Shown: positions 18,814 through 27,604 of the stretch, piece by piece | Position numbering within the stretch: position 1 is the first letter of the stretch | Layout: each line of letters begins with the position of its first letter | Assembly (NCBI GenBank): GCA_009778115.1 | Contig: WRKL01000004.1 | Span: 1 to 55,538, forward strand | Reading direction: 5' to 3' | DNA length: 55,538 bases | From: Oscillospiraceae bacterium | GTDB taxonomy: Bacteria > Bacillota > Clostridia > Oscillospirales > Ruminococcaceae | Notes under the pieces: generated by a model | The model's input: only the letters and a program-made list of their open reading frames with translations | Database searches by the model: none | Told to the model about the DNA's origin: nothing | Translations under genes and position numbers: made by a program

Positions 18814-19545
18814 CTAACTCATACCGCTGAAAAACCTCGCAAATACCGCCACGCAAGCCGTATCAAGTATGGATACCCCCAAACCTGCGCAAAGCAGGAT
18901 CAAAAAGCGGATACAATAGGTTTGCAATATTTTAGGCGAAATGCAAATTTTGGCTTCCGGGATCAATATAGACAGAAATATATTAGAAAACCTGATGCTT
19001 TGAGCGCAGGCTATTATTAAAATCAATACGGAAAAAACAGCATTGGGAAGCACAAGCGCGAGACAAAACAAAAATCCGGAAATTCCGTAATAAGAATACA
19101 TATATCCCATCGAAAGCCCGATTCCAAGACCGCGAAACACCGGCACGAGTATAGAAACAGGGTGAGCTATCGCAAAAAAACCCAGCAAATACAACAAAAT
19201 CAACAGCGAGCCCGATGAAACAACCGAACTTGCAAAAGTAGCGGTAAGCGGCTGATTTGCGCGTGACCCGATATATCCGCGGGTAATGAATTCCAACGCA
19301 TCCATAGTTTCAGGTGTTGATGTTCCCGCCAGAAACGCCCCATACAATATCCCGAATGCGAACAATAATAGCAATGCCAGCATCAAACGGTTTTCTTTTA
19401 CCGTCACCATAAATCCGGAGCTTTTTACAGCCCGCTTGCTGAGTCCGGGTTCGGGTGTTTTGCGGTCCGCACATTCGGTTCGCTGAAATTTTTCCCGTGC
19501 TTTTATCCTATCGTGATTTGCCGTTGATAAAAATTCATTAAGCAT
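18814..19545 (-). CDS. SpoIIM-family integral membrane protein
   Basis: A 243-residue protein with a basic cytoplasmic N-terminus (about 1-50) and about five membrane helices, including the family-type stretch GLGIGLSMGYMYSYYGISGFLFCLALVLPNAV (given here by its first and last parts: GLGIGLSMGY, ALVLPNAV). SpoIIM is part of the DMP peptidoglycan hydrolase complex that drives engulfment during sporulation; distant members (DUF95/COG1300) have other or unknown roles. AGGTG lies 8 bases before the ATG. It sits between tgt and the beta-lactamase-fold gene, not in a sporulation cluster, so the sporulation role is inferred from similarity only. Confidence 0.75.
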   Translation of the reverse strand: MLNEFLSTANHDRIKAREKFQRTECADRKTPEPGLSKRAVKSSGFMVTVKENRLMLALLLLFAFGILYGAFLAGTSTPETMDALEFITRGYIGSRANQPLTATFASSVVSSGSLLILLYLLGFFAIAHPVSILVPVFRGLGIGLSMGYMYSYYGISGFLFCLALVLPNAVFSVLILIIACAQSIRFSNIFLSILIPEAKICISPKILQTYCIRFLILLCAGLGVSILDTACVAVFARFFSGMS

Positions 19546-19621
19546 ATTTGTAACACCTAAAACATCCCCCGGTGAAGAATATGCTTCGGGTTAAATTGTT
19601 ATGCCTTGTTAATTATTAGAC

Positions 19622-20779
19622 CTATATTCTGCGGTCCAGTTTTTCACCGTATTGTTCAACGAAATCCCCGAGCGTTCCCTCAGATATTGCGGCACGGATT
19701 TTTTCCATCAAATCGTTGTAAAAATAAAGATTATGAAGCACCGCAAGCCGCATCCCCAGCGCTTCCTTTGAGTTAAAAAGATGTCGCATATAACTTCGGG
19801 TATATTTTTCGCACACAAAACAACCGCAGCAAAGGTCGATGGGAGTTTCATCTGTGATATATTTTGCATTGTTTATATTTATCGCTCCGTCCCATGTAAA
19901 AAGATGTCCGTGCCGGGCATTCCGGCTGGGAATAACACAATCAAAAAGATCAATCCCAAGCGCAACACTTTTTATAATATTGCCCGGTTTACCCACTCCC
20001 ATCAGGTATCTGGGTTTGTTTTCGGGCATACAGGGCGCGACGGTTCCTACTATTCTGTACATATCTTCCATTGATTCACCTACCGAAAGACCACCGATTG
20101 CGTAACCGTCAAGATCAAGTTTTGTGATTTTTTCCATATGCTTTATTCGCAGATCTTCATGGATCCCGCCTTGATTTATGCCGAACAATGCCTGATCCCT
20201 GTTGAGAACATCGGAAAGCGAATTTAACCTTTCCATTTCTTCTTTGCAGGAAATAAGCCAGCGGAAAGTACGGTCACACGAAATTTTAACATATTCATAA
20301 TCTGCGGGGTTCGCGATACATTCATCAAAAGCCATCGCTATAGTGGATGCAAGGTTGGATTGGATTTTCATGCTTTCTTTGGGCCCGATAAAAATTTTAT
20401 CTCCATCTATATGCGAGGAAAAATGAACACCTTCTTCGGTTATATGGCGCAATGAACTAAGAGAAAATATCTGGAATCCGCCGCTGTCGGTCAGAAGCGG
20501 AGCGTTCCATCCCATAAATTCGCGAATTCCGCCCATTGTGCGGATAACATCGTCGCCGGGGCGTAAATGTAAATGATATGTGTTGCATAACGCGATTTGA
20601 CACTTTAGATCACACAGATCATGTGAGGAAACCCCTCCTTTTATTGCAGCCGATGTTCCGACATTCATAAACGCGGGGGTCTTCACAACTCCGTGAACGG
20701 TATGCAGTTCGCCCAGACGTCCGGAACTTTGTATATTTTTTTGCTTGGATTTTTCAGTTTTTATAAGATTAAATTTCAT
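19622..20779 (-). CDS. tgt: tRNA-guanine transglycosylase
   Basis: Replaces guanine 34 by preQ1 in tRNAs with GUN anticodons, an early step of queuosine formation. The 385-residue TIM barrel shows the nucleophile and base-recognition blocks LLTDSGGFQIFS, FGINQGGIHEDLR, GGLSVGES, the catalytic aspartate in IDLFDCVIPSRNARHG, and the zinc site made of the cysteines of CCGCFVC and a histidine in VLHNLYF. I choose the ATG at 20779 (CGGGGA just upstream); an ATG five codons earlier overlaps a repeat element. The usual partners queA and yajC are not adjacent here. SpoIIM-like follows 77 bases downstream. Confidence 0.96.
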   Translation of the reverse strand: MKFNLIKTEKSKQKNIQSSGRLGELHTVHGVVKTPAFMNVGTSAAIKGGVSSHDLCDLKCQIALCNTYHLHLRPGDDVIRTMGGIREFMGWNAPLLTDSGGFQIFSLSSLRHITEEGVHFSSHIDGDKIFIGPKESMKIQSNLASTIAMAFDECIANPADYEYVKISCDRTFRWLISCKEEMERLNSLSDVLNRDQALFGINQGGIHEDLRIKHMEKITKLDLDGYAIGGLSVGESMEDMYRIVGTVAPCMPENKPRYLMGVGKPGNIIKSVALGIDLFDCVIPSRNARHGHLFTWDGAININNAKYITDETPIDLCCGCFVCEKYTRSYMRHLFNSKEALGMRLAVLHNLYFYNDLMEKIRAAISEGTLGDFVEQYGEKLDRRI

Positions 20780-20792
20780 TATTCCCCGATTC

Positions 20793-20873
20793 ATACTAGT
20801 CCCAATCAGAAATTCAGATAAATAATTTTAGCAAAAATCATATATTAGATTTTTCTTAGATTGTAATTAGTAT
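20793..20873. repeat. Degenerate MITE-like element
   Basis: An 81-bp AT-rich segment with 15-bp imperfect terminal inverted repeats (ATACTAGTCCCAATC at 20793-20807; GATTGTAATTAGTAT at 20859-20873; 12 of 15 pair). Its outer end matches the ATACTAATCCCA end of the element at 15-119 in 11 of 12 bases, so it is probably an eroded, internally different relative. It lies immediately upstream of tgt. Confidence 0.5.
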
Positions 20874-20875
20874 CA

Positions 20876-20915
20876 AACACAAATATGTCCGCCATGCGGC
20901 GAACATATTTGTGTT
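20876..20915. terminator. Strong hairpin behind the solute-binding protein gene
   Basis: A 13-bp perfect stem (20876-20888 with 20903-20915) continued, after one mismatch, by CGCC/GGCG around an ATGC loop. It lies 38 bases downstream of the minus-strand solute-binding protein gene and before tgt. The longest T-run (TTTTTTT) is on the plus-strand side; the minus-strand tail is only TTTGATAC. It is likely to end or attenuate the 34-kb surface/transport unit and to stabilise the 3' end. Confidence 0.7.
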
Positions 20916-20952
20916 ATACTTTTTTTATTGTTTGATGCCGGACAACCGTTGC

Positions 20953-22491
20953 TTACAGCTGCGCGTTTACCTTATCCGCCGCTATTCTGAGTTCTTCCTG
21001 AGCTTTTTTGTTGTCCCTTATTGCCGCCATAACGTGATCCGCAACAATATTTTCTATTTGTGCCCAGTTTCTTACGCCCGGACGCGCCTTAGTCAGTCTG
21101 AATTGTTTAACGAAGGTCGCCCACATTGGTTTTGTTCTGTATTTGGAATCTTTAAGAGCATCTTCGGTAACCGGAAGCTGGTTATGCTGATCCGCAAATT
21201 TTCTCTGCAAAGAAGTATCGGTGCAGCGATCTCTTATAAATTCATAAGCTTCTTTCTTATATTTGCTCTTTTCGGAAACGCCGAAAGCGAACAATCCAAG
21301 ACCTGAATATGCCGGCCGGGGTTTGCCGTTGGCATAATATGCCAGTGTCGGCATCATATTTACGCCGAATTCCTGTCTTTTCGAAGTGTTTTCGAACCTG
21401 GGCATTGCCCAGTTGCCCATTTCAATAAGCCCTACCGTACCGTCGTAGAATTCCGGCTCATAGTAAGTTTGGTCAACAATGTCTTCGTCAAAGAGTCTTT
21501 GAATCTGGTTCAAAGCGTTAATTCCCGCCGCGCTGTTGAACGTGGCTTTCTTGTTATTCTTATCCAAAATTTCTCCGCCGTTACCCCACAGCCAGAAGAA
21601 GAAGTTAAACGCCGCCCAGTTTTTTCTGATTTCATACCTACCCGCTTCAAAAAACGGAACCGTAAAAACGTATTCGTTATGTTTTTTCTTGCCCGCCGCA
21701 TCTTTGGCAAGCTTAATAATTGCATTGTAGCTGTTGGGTATAGTTTTCTTACCCGTCCATTTCTGGATTAAAGTCCGGTTATACGCCAAAGCTATTGTGT
21801 TTCCGTCGTGTGGCAGACCGTAGACTTTGTTGCCAAATGTAACGCCGTTCCAGCAGGATTTAACAAACTTGCTCCTTACTTTGTTTGCACCGTATTTCGC
21901 AAGGTCGGCAAGATAGCCCTTTTCGCCCAGTCCCGTTATGTAAACGTGATCCTGTTTGATAGCATCCGGAGCAGTTCCGCCCATGATCGCTCTTTCGAAA
22001 GCACTGTGAGTAATATCGCCGGGTGCTTCAACGTTAACAACAACTTTAGGGTTCTTTTTTTCAAAATCAGCCGCCGCCGAGAGTAAAGTCTGGTCGTTAT
22101 TATCGCCCCAAACCGTGATTACCTTCGCATCCTTGGGTATTACCCTCGTGCTTCTCGCAGAACGGGCTGAAGATGTCGTTCTTGATGTTGTTCCGCTTGA
22201 CGCTCCGCTTGCCCCGGATCCTTGAACAACGGAACTGGAAGTATTGGATGTGACACTTTCTCCGCTGTTGTCCTCTTCACTGCCGTCTCCGCTTACGTCC
22301 TCGCTGGAATCGTCTCCGCTTACCGGTTCAACATTGCTTTCATCTTCTTCTTCACCCGTGGATGTGTCATCTCCGACAATACTGTTTATTTCTTCATCCG
22401 AGGATCCTTCCTCGCCCGTATCGGGGTTACAAGCACCCAACACAACCGTCATAAGCATCGCAAAAACTAATAACAACGCAATTTTTTTCAT
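20953..22491 (-). CDS. Solute-binding lipoprotein of a CUT1 sugar ABC importer
   Basis: A 512-residue extracytoplasmic binding protein. Lipoprotein signal MKKIALLLVFAMLMTVVLGAC, then a long acidic and Ser/Thr-rich linker (about 22-105) that extends it from the membrane, then a type 1 solute-binding fold (about 110-505) with VITVWGDNND at the start, a YGLPHDGNTIALAYNR block and PAYSGLGLFAFGVSEKS near the end. The start at 22491 is supported by GAAAGGG upstream; two in-frame ATGs further up lie in the site itself. It follows the permease pair 22683-24564 and has its own promoter, as expected for a binding protein needed in excess. Ligand unknown, probably an oligosaccharide. Confidence 0.9.
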   Translation of the reverse strand: MKKIALLLVFAMLMTVVLGACNPDTGEEGSSDEEINSIVGDDTSTGEEEDESNVEPVSGDDSSEDVSGDGSEEDNSGESVTSNTSSSVVQGSGASGASSGTTSRTTSSARSARSTRVIPKDAKVITVWGDNNDQTLLSAAADFEKKNPKVVVNVEAPGDITHSAFERAIMGGTAPDAIKQDHVYITGLGEKGYLADLAKYGANKVRSKFVKSCWNGVTFGNKVYGLPHDGNTIALAYNRTLIQKWTGKKTIPNSYNAIIKLAKDAAGKKKHNEYVFTVPFFEAGRYEIRKNWAAFNFFFWLWGNGGEILDKNNKKATFNSAAGINALNQIQRLFDEDIVDQTYYEPEFYDGTVGLIEMGNWAMPRFENTSKRQEFGVNMMPTLAYYANGKPRPAYSGLGLFAFGVSEKSKYKKEAYEFIRDRCTDTSLQRKFADQHNQLPVTEDALKDSKYRTKPMWATFVKQFRLTKARPGVRNWAQIENIVADHVMAAIRDNKKAQEELRIAADKVNAQL

Positions 22492-22592
22492 CGCAACCAT
22501 CCCTTTCAATGAATATAATTATTTGTAAGTATACCTTTAATTCTTAATATCTTTTTAAAGGCAACTAACCTGATTTTAACAGGCTCCTATAC

Positions 22593-22621
22593 ATCATATC
22601 ACAAATATAAACGTTTTGCAA
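22593..22621 (-). promoter_or_regulatory. Promoter of the solute-binding lipoprotein gene
   Basis: On the minus strand TTGCAA (22616-22621), 17-base spacer, TATGAT (22593-22598) preceded by TGA (extended -10). Predicted start near 22586, leader about 95 bases. It lies in the 191-base gap after the permease gene. Confidence 0.65.
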
Positions 22622-22682
22622 GCAATAATTTGTAGATTTCGTTAATTGTTTACAATTTGCTTTTCTTTTTTTCGGATAATCC

Positions 22683-23708
22683 TTAGTTCGCCAGTCCCGT
22701 GCTCGCCATATTTTTCATAAATCTGCCCTGCAAAGCGAGGAAAATAACAACTATCGGCAGTAACACCAGCATGGTCGCCGCCATTTTTATACCCGCGTTG
22801 AAGTCGATTCCGTCGAATGCGCTGGACAGCCGGTTTTGAACCTCTCTCAGCTGCATGGTCAATGTTCCGAGTGTAACATCCCGTATGTAGATTGACGGTT
22901 CAAAAGAATTGTTCCAGTGCCAAACCAAACACAGGATCGAATTAATCAGCACCGCCGGCATTGCGTTCGGAATAATTACCCTGAAATATGCCCCGAAGAC
23001 ACTTACCCCGTCAATCAGTGCGGCGTTTTCCAGTTCAGCGGGCAGCCCCTTATAGAACTGACGGAACACAAATATGATAAGCCCGCCGTTAAGCCCCATC
23101 GCAAAGAAGCAGGGCACGATTATCGGCAGGAAAGAATTGCGCCATTCCAGAACGTCGGAATACAGCATATAGTTCGGAACCACCAAGGTTTGCGGCGGTA
23201 CGATCAATATGAACAAGATCAGCGCAAAAATGACACCCCTGAGTTTAAACTTTATACGCGCTATCCCGTAAGCGACAAAGGAGCAAAAAAACATTTGACC
23301 GGCAACCGAAAGTCCCACGATCCACAAAGTTCTTATCAGATACCGTTGATAGTCAAGCGCCTGATACGCATAAATATAATTGGCAAAATTAAACGAACGC
23401 GGCAGCCACCTGATGCTTGGGTTCAGAATATCCTGCGTACCCATCAAAGAGTGACCTATCATATAAAAGAACGGCGCAATAAAAATTATGGAAAGAGCGA
23501 TAAGGATAAAATATTTCGGCACAACCCTCAGCTTTATGAAAAGAATTTTTGCTATTACCATAAGCTTCTTGGAGTTGGACATATCGCTTTGCAGCGCAGT
23601 CATGATCCGTCTGAACGCCCATTTCTTTTTCACAGATTTGGCAGCGGCTTTTTGCTGCTCTATATATCTTTTTTCGTCATCGGTTAGATTTTTGAATCTA
23701 TTTCTCAT
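22683..23708 (-). CDS. CUT1 ABC permease, MalG-like
   Basis: A 341-residue inner-membrane permease with a charged cytoplasmic N-terminal extension (about 1-65) and six helices. The EAA loop that contacts the ATPase is visible as ENAALIDGVSVFGAYFRVIIP (Ala/Gly pattern, about residue 230). The C-terminal block GRFMKNMASTGLAN is typical for MalG/LacG-type permeases. Its ATG has AGGAGG 10 bases upstream and the gene overlaps the preceding permease by 11 bases. The ATP-binding subunit is not in the window; such systems commonly share an MsmX-type ATPase encoded elsewhere. Confidence 0.92.
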   Translation of the reverse strand: MRNRFKNLTDDEKRYIEQQKAAAKSVKKKWAFRRIMTALQSDMSNSKKLMVIAKILFIKLRVVPKYFILIALSIIFIAPFFYMIGHSLMGTQDILNPSIRWLPRSFNFANYIYAYQALDYQRYLIRTLWIVGLSVAGQMFFCSFVAYGIARIKFKLRGVIFALILFILIVPPQTLVVPNYMLYSDVLEWRNSFLPIIVPCFFAMGLNGGLIIFVFRQFYKGLPAELENAALIDGVSVFGAYFRVIIPNAMPAVLINSILCLVWHWNNSFEPSIYIRDVTLGTLTMQLREVQNRLSSAFDGIDFNAGIKMAATMLVLLPIVVIFLALQGRFMKNMASTGLAN

Positions 23709-24564
23709 AATATACAGTCCTCCTGAATATGATCGCTACTACACCCACGAATAAGAACGCCACAGCGAAATACAGCCAACCCATCGCCGAACCCAGTTCG
23801 TAATGGTTATAACGCATGGTTTTATCCCGGATCAACGCCGTTATCGGATTATCCAGACTACGGAAGCTGTCGATTACGGTATAAACCAGATTAAGGAAAA
23901 TCATCGGCGAAAGCATGGGAAGCGTAATCTTCCACAGCGCATCCCAGCTGTTCGCGTTATCCACCATCGCCGCTTCGTAGTATGTGTCGGGGATCGCCTG
24001 GATACCGCCGATAAAAATAACTATTTGAACCCCGCTTCTCCAGAACAGACCGATAACCTGCATTAACAGTTCCTCCAGAAAAGTAGCCATCTCCATGTTC
24101 AGATAAAACCGTATGTACCTGAAAATGTTTTCCGGAACCTGCAATATGTTGCCCGCACCGCCGATTTGTTCCATCGCATAACCTGCACCCAGCAAAACCG
24201 GGAGGAAAAATATCAGTCTGAAAATACCTTTACCCGGAAGCTTCCTGCTCACCAGCAGAGAAACCGTTAACGATATAACCAGAATGAGCGGAACATTGAT
24301 AAAGGTATTCCATATGGTGATAGCCAGCGCCGGAGCAAATTCCACAGCGGCATCTCCTGCTATCAGCGAAACATACTGCCCGAATCCGGCAAACTTCATT
24401 TGCAGACCTTCCAGATCCGTTATTTCTCCTATACTCAACATAAAAGATGTAACAAAAGGATACAGCATAAACAACAGGAAACCCAAAAGCCAGGGCAAGG
24501 CAAATAAATATCCGGTCATCGCCCGCTTTCTCTCCAGGGTAAAAAATGTAGTTTTCCTTTTCAT
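23698..24564 (-). CDS. CUT1 ABC permease, MalF-like
   Basis: A 288-residue permease with six predicted helices (the first about 16-38, GYLFALPWLLGFLLFMLYPF). The EAA loop appears as EAAMVDNANSWDALWKITLPML (about residues 195-215). Short cytoplasmic basic N-terminus. GGGAGA lies 6 bases before the ATG. Together with the overlapping MalG-like gene it forms the channel of the importer served by the lipoprotein at 20953-22491. It follows the DUF5696-like gene by 39 bases. Confidence 0.92.
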   Translation of the reverse strand: MKRKTTFFTLERKRAMTGYLFALPWLLGFLLFMLYPFVTSFMLSIGEITDLEGLQMKFAGFGQYVSLIAGDAAVEFAPALAITIWNTFINVPLILVISLTVSLLVSRKLPGKGIFRLIFFLPVLLGAGYAMEQIGGAGNILQVPENIFRYIRFYLNMEMATFLEELLMQVIGLFWRSGVQIVIFIGGIQAIPDTYYEAAMVDNANSWDALWKITLPMLSPMIFLNLVYTVIDSFRSLDNPITALIRDKTMRYNHYELGSAMGWLYFAVAFLFVGVVAIIFRRTVYYEK

Positions 24565-24603
24565 CGAAATCTCCCTTACGCATCTAGTTTTCGGCGTTAA
24601 CTG

Positions 24604-27567
24604 TTATGCCGGAATGGTGTTGAAGTCCATCGCTTTTATTTCGATGCCGTCAAAAGTGACATCCTTATCGGAATAATTCAAGTATACCTTTGTTCCGCTT
24701 TCGTATGTTATACGTTTCAGATCCTGCCGGACATCCTCAATCTTCATCATCTTCTCTTTCCACAATCCGGAAAGCCTGGTTTCATACATTTGATAGACAT
24801 CGGCTATTTTATCATACCAATCTTCCGCTTTTGTGGCGAATAGCGAGGAGTAACTCGTTTTCAGATTAGGCTGATCATAGGTCAGTATATACGAGGGTAT
24901 GAATCCGAATTCGATGGATTTTAGTGTCTGGAAGTCCACATCGTGCATCGAATTGAAATGCAGCCCGGAATAAGGCACGAAGCCGTGCAGCACCATCTGA
25001 TAGAAAGGAACTTCCTCATCCGTAAACAGGAACTCATATCCCTTATTCGGAGCGTTGCGGAAAAAGTCGGCATATTTTGCCATATATATGTTACTGTAGC
25101 CGAATTTCACGCCGCCGATAGCATCCTTTGTCTGTCGGGCAAGCTCGATAAACACATCCTTGGAATCTTCCCGGTTCAGGGGTGCATTTTTATTATAATC
25201 AACATAAAGGAGTGTGCTTTCACTGTAGTATTGTATGGAATCCACACCGTATCCCTGCACTTTCCTGGCGGTTTCCAAGCCGCGGTTAAATACAGCGAAA
25301 GGACTGTACAAAAAGTCGCAGCGGTAATTTACGGAAAATCCGCCGGGATTTTTTATCGTCAAGCTATCGACATCCGAATTTTTCATTCCGTTCCTCGTAC
25401 AGCCGAACAGGTTATCAACGGTAACACTTACATCTATATTGTTATTTTTCGCAAAGCTTGTAAGTTTCCGCAACCCGTTGACCCCGCCCGTAGAAGAATC
25501 AGGTTTGCGGTCATAATCAGGCCATCTCCCGTACCACCCTGCGGTAGACCATCCCTCCAGAACCGAATTGATGCTTTTTACACCCTTGTTTTGTAACGTG
25601 GAATATATTTTTTCCGCCTCCGGGAAGGTCGTGAGTTTTGTATACTGCTCGGTCGCCGAAGTTTCTTCGGTAAGTACGCCCATTACAAGTCTTATGTCTA
25701 TCGGCATATTCTCCTGATCATAGACCGGAGATCTTCTTATCAGGTCATAGCTCTCCAAAAAATCTCTGTATTTTACAGCCATTCCCGAATAATCAGCATT
25801 TTCGCGCTCAAGGAAATAATACCTCATTGTGCGGGGCTGATTGGCTCTTTTCGGGTCGATAATATTATTGGTGTTGCCGTCCGAACGGGTTTCCTGCGTT
25901 GTGACCCGGAAATAAAAGCTGGCATAAGCGTAGCTGACATGGGTTGTTACAGGCGGTTCAAAGGTGATCGCCGCATTACTGTCGCCCTGCGCAATTACCG
26001 CAACAAAAGCATCCTTTTCGTGTTTTATCCCGAACACCGGCATTCTGATCGAGGTCAAATCTTCCTGTTCTTCTTCATCGTCCCAGGCACTCCAGCCTGT
26101 GTAGGTACTCATGCTGAGGATGTTGTTTGAGTATACATCGGATGCGAATCTTTTCGCCGCCGGAGCTCTAAATCTGTTGAAATGCGAGATCGCGCCGCAC
26201 CCGTCCGGATAAAACACATATCCGTTGGTAGAATCGTTGCCCGCGCCGAAGAACGGCATTACATCAAACTTAAATATTCCGCACAACGCCGCAATCGCAA
26301 GATAGTCTATATATTCCTCCAGCGAAGTCAATTCTTGCTTGATCTCTTCCGCTCTTTCGGTCGGTTCCCCGTAATCTTCAAGCATATCCAGCAATTCGTC
26401 TACATAAATCATAAGACTGTCGTAGTTGTTCCGGTGGGTATCGCCGCTCAAATCTATAATACGCTGAGATGTCATTTCCACCTGAGTCCGGATAATTTCG
26501 GAATCTCTGTCCCCTCTGCCCCTGTACCTGTTGAGCAGGTTACCCGAAAGATTCTGAAGCCGGGTGACGGTTGATCTTAGATGTCTCTTTGCGTCTTCCA
26601 CCTGGTCATAAATGTCATTAACATCCTCTTTAATCATGTCATCGGGAACACTGACATCAAGAAAATCTTTTCCCAGCTTAAAATCAACACAGAAGCTTAT
26701 CCCCAGTTCGGCTATATCGTAGCTTATGCGAATTCCGTACTGTTCTGCGCCGTTCGTATTTTCCCCGAAACTCGGCGTTCCGTTTTCGTTAAAAATATCC
26801 TCTACCGTTATTTCCGCTAATTCGCTGATAACACTGGTATCATAAGTGTCCAGCCTGTCTTCGTTTACGTCGATATAGGAAAAAGAAACAAGAGATTGAA
26901 ACTGGTCGGTCAGATTAATGGCGTAGTCTTCCTCTATATAATCGTCCTCGTTCGCCAGCGCGCGCCACAACTTCCCGGAACGCTTGTCATATACAGCCAC
27001 ATCATGTCTTTTTTTGCTCTCATGCTCGACATATATATACTTTTCATCTTCTCCTTCATATTCTGCCGCAAAGTCCTCTTCGGTATAATCGGTTTCTTCG
27101 CCGTATTCCTCATCCAAAACCGGCTCTTCGTCATACTCTTCGTTCAAGACCGGTTCTTCGTCATACTCTTCGTCTAAAACCGGTTCTTCATCGTATTCCT
27201 CATCTAAAACCGGCTCTTCGTCATATTCAATGTCAGGTAATCCATACTCAATATCGCTGCCGGGGTTTTCTTCGCTTTCTTCTAAAACCGCTTCAAGATA
27301 CGGCAATTCGGCATGATAAAGCTCGAGATATTCAGATTCGGCTTTTTTGACATAATTCTTGCCGGCGTTGTTCTTCGCTGAAAAATCCGCCGGTTTAAAC
27401 GCCGACAACTCCGAATCAAGGTCAAGCTCACCTTTATCGAATTGCGGCGGTGTCAGCAATCTGGACACTTCCGCGGAAGTGACCGCATTGGAAACCAACA
27501 GTGCGGTCGTAACTGTTACCACCAAAACTAAAGCTACCAAAGGTATCAGATACTTTTTTATTTTCAC
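24604..27567 (-). CDS. DUF5696-like large envelope protein
   Basis: A 987-residue protein with one N-terminal membrane anchor (about 5-28), an acidic region with ten-residue repeats (about 114-157), a middle beta-rich part (about 180-330), a helical segment (about 330-430) and a C-terminal half that looks like a TIM barrel (PDGCGAISHFN, RMPVFGIKH, LEGWSTAGWYGRWPDYD, DSIQYYSEST, YSGLHFNS). The wording fits, from memory, the DUF5696 family found next to sugar ABC transporters in Firmicutes; a glycosidase-like role is only an inference. Start: the GTG at 27567, because GAAAGG touches an ATG at 27576 and is 9 bases from the GTG. It stands between the two permease pairs, 28 bases after the NHL-Yip1 gene. 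Confidence 0.7.
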   Translation of the reverse strand: MKIKKYLIPLVALVLVVTVTTALLVSNAVTSAEVSRLLTPPQFDKGELDLDSELSAFKPADFSAKNNAGKNYVKKAESEYLELYHAELPYLEAVLEESEENPGSDIEYGLPDIEYDEEPVLDEEYDEEPVLDEEYDEEPVLNEEYDEEPVLDEEYGEETDYTEEDFAAEYEGEDEKYIYVEHESKKRHDVAVYDKRSGKLWRALANEDDYIEEDYAINLTDQFQSLVSFSYIDVNEDRLDTYDTSVISELAEITVEDIFNENGTPSFGENTNGAEQYGIRISYDIAELGISFCVDFKLGKDFLDVSVPDDMIKEDVNDIYDQVEDAKRHLRSTVTRLQNLSGNLLNRYRGRGDRDSEIIRTQVEMTSQRIIDLSGDTHRNNYDSLMIYVDELLDMLEDYGEPTERAEEIKQELTSLEEYIDYLAIAALCGIFKFDVMPFFGAGNDSTNGYVFYPDGCGAISHFNRFRAPAAKRFASDVYSNNILSMSTYTGWSAWDDEEEQEDLTSIRMPVFGIKHEKDAFVAVIAQGDSNAAITFEPPVTTHVSYAYASFYFRVTTQETRSDGNTNNIIDPKRANQPRTMRYYFLERENADYSGMAVKYRDFLESYDLIRRSPVYDQENMPIDIRLVMGVLTEETSATEQYTKLTTFPEAEKIYSTLQNKGVKSINSVLEGWSTAGWYGRWPDYDRKPDSSTGGVNGLRKLTSFAKNNNIDVSVTVDNLFGCTRNGMKNSDVDSLTIKNPGGFSVNYRCDFLYSPFAVFNRGLETARKVQGYGVDSIQYYSESTLLYVDYNKNAPLNREDSKDVFIELARQTKDAIGGVKFGYSNIYMAKYADFFRNAPNKGYEFLFTDEEVPFYQMVLHGFVPYSGLHFNSMHDVDFQTLKSIEFGFIPSYILTYDQPNLKTSYSSLFATKAEDWYDKIADVYQMYETRLSGLWKEKMMKIEDVRQDLKRITYESGTKVYLNYSDKDVTFDGIEIKAMDFNTIPA
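27097..27228 (-). repeat. 30-bp coding repeats for an acidic ten-residue unit
   Basis: Four to five tandem units coding for EEYDEEPVLD-type decapeptides near the N-terminus of the DUF5696-like protein. Units differ mainly at third codon positions (GAA/GAG, GAT/GAC), so the repeat is kept at protein level but is not brand new at DNA level. Confidence 0.85.
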
Positions 27568-27604
27568 TAAAGTCATCCTTTCAAAAAACGATATTTTGCC
27601 TTTT

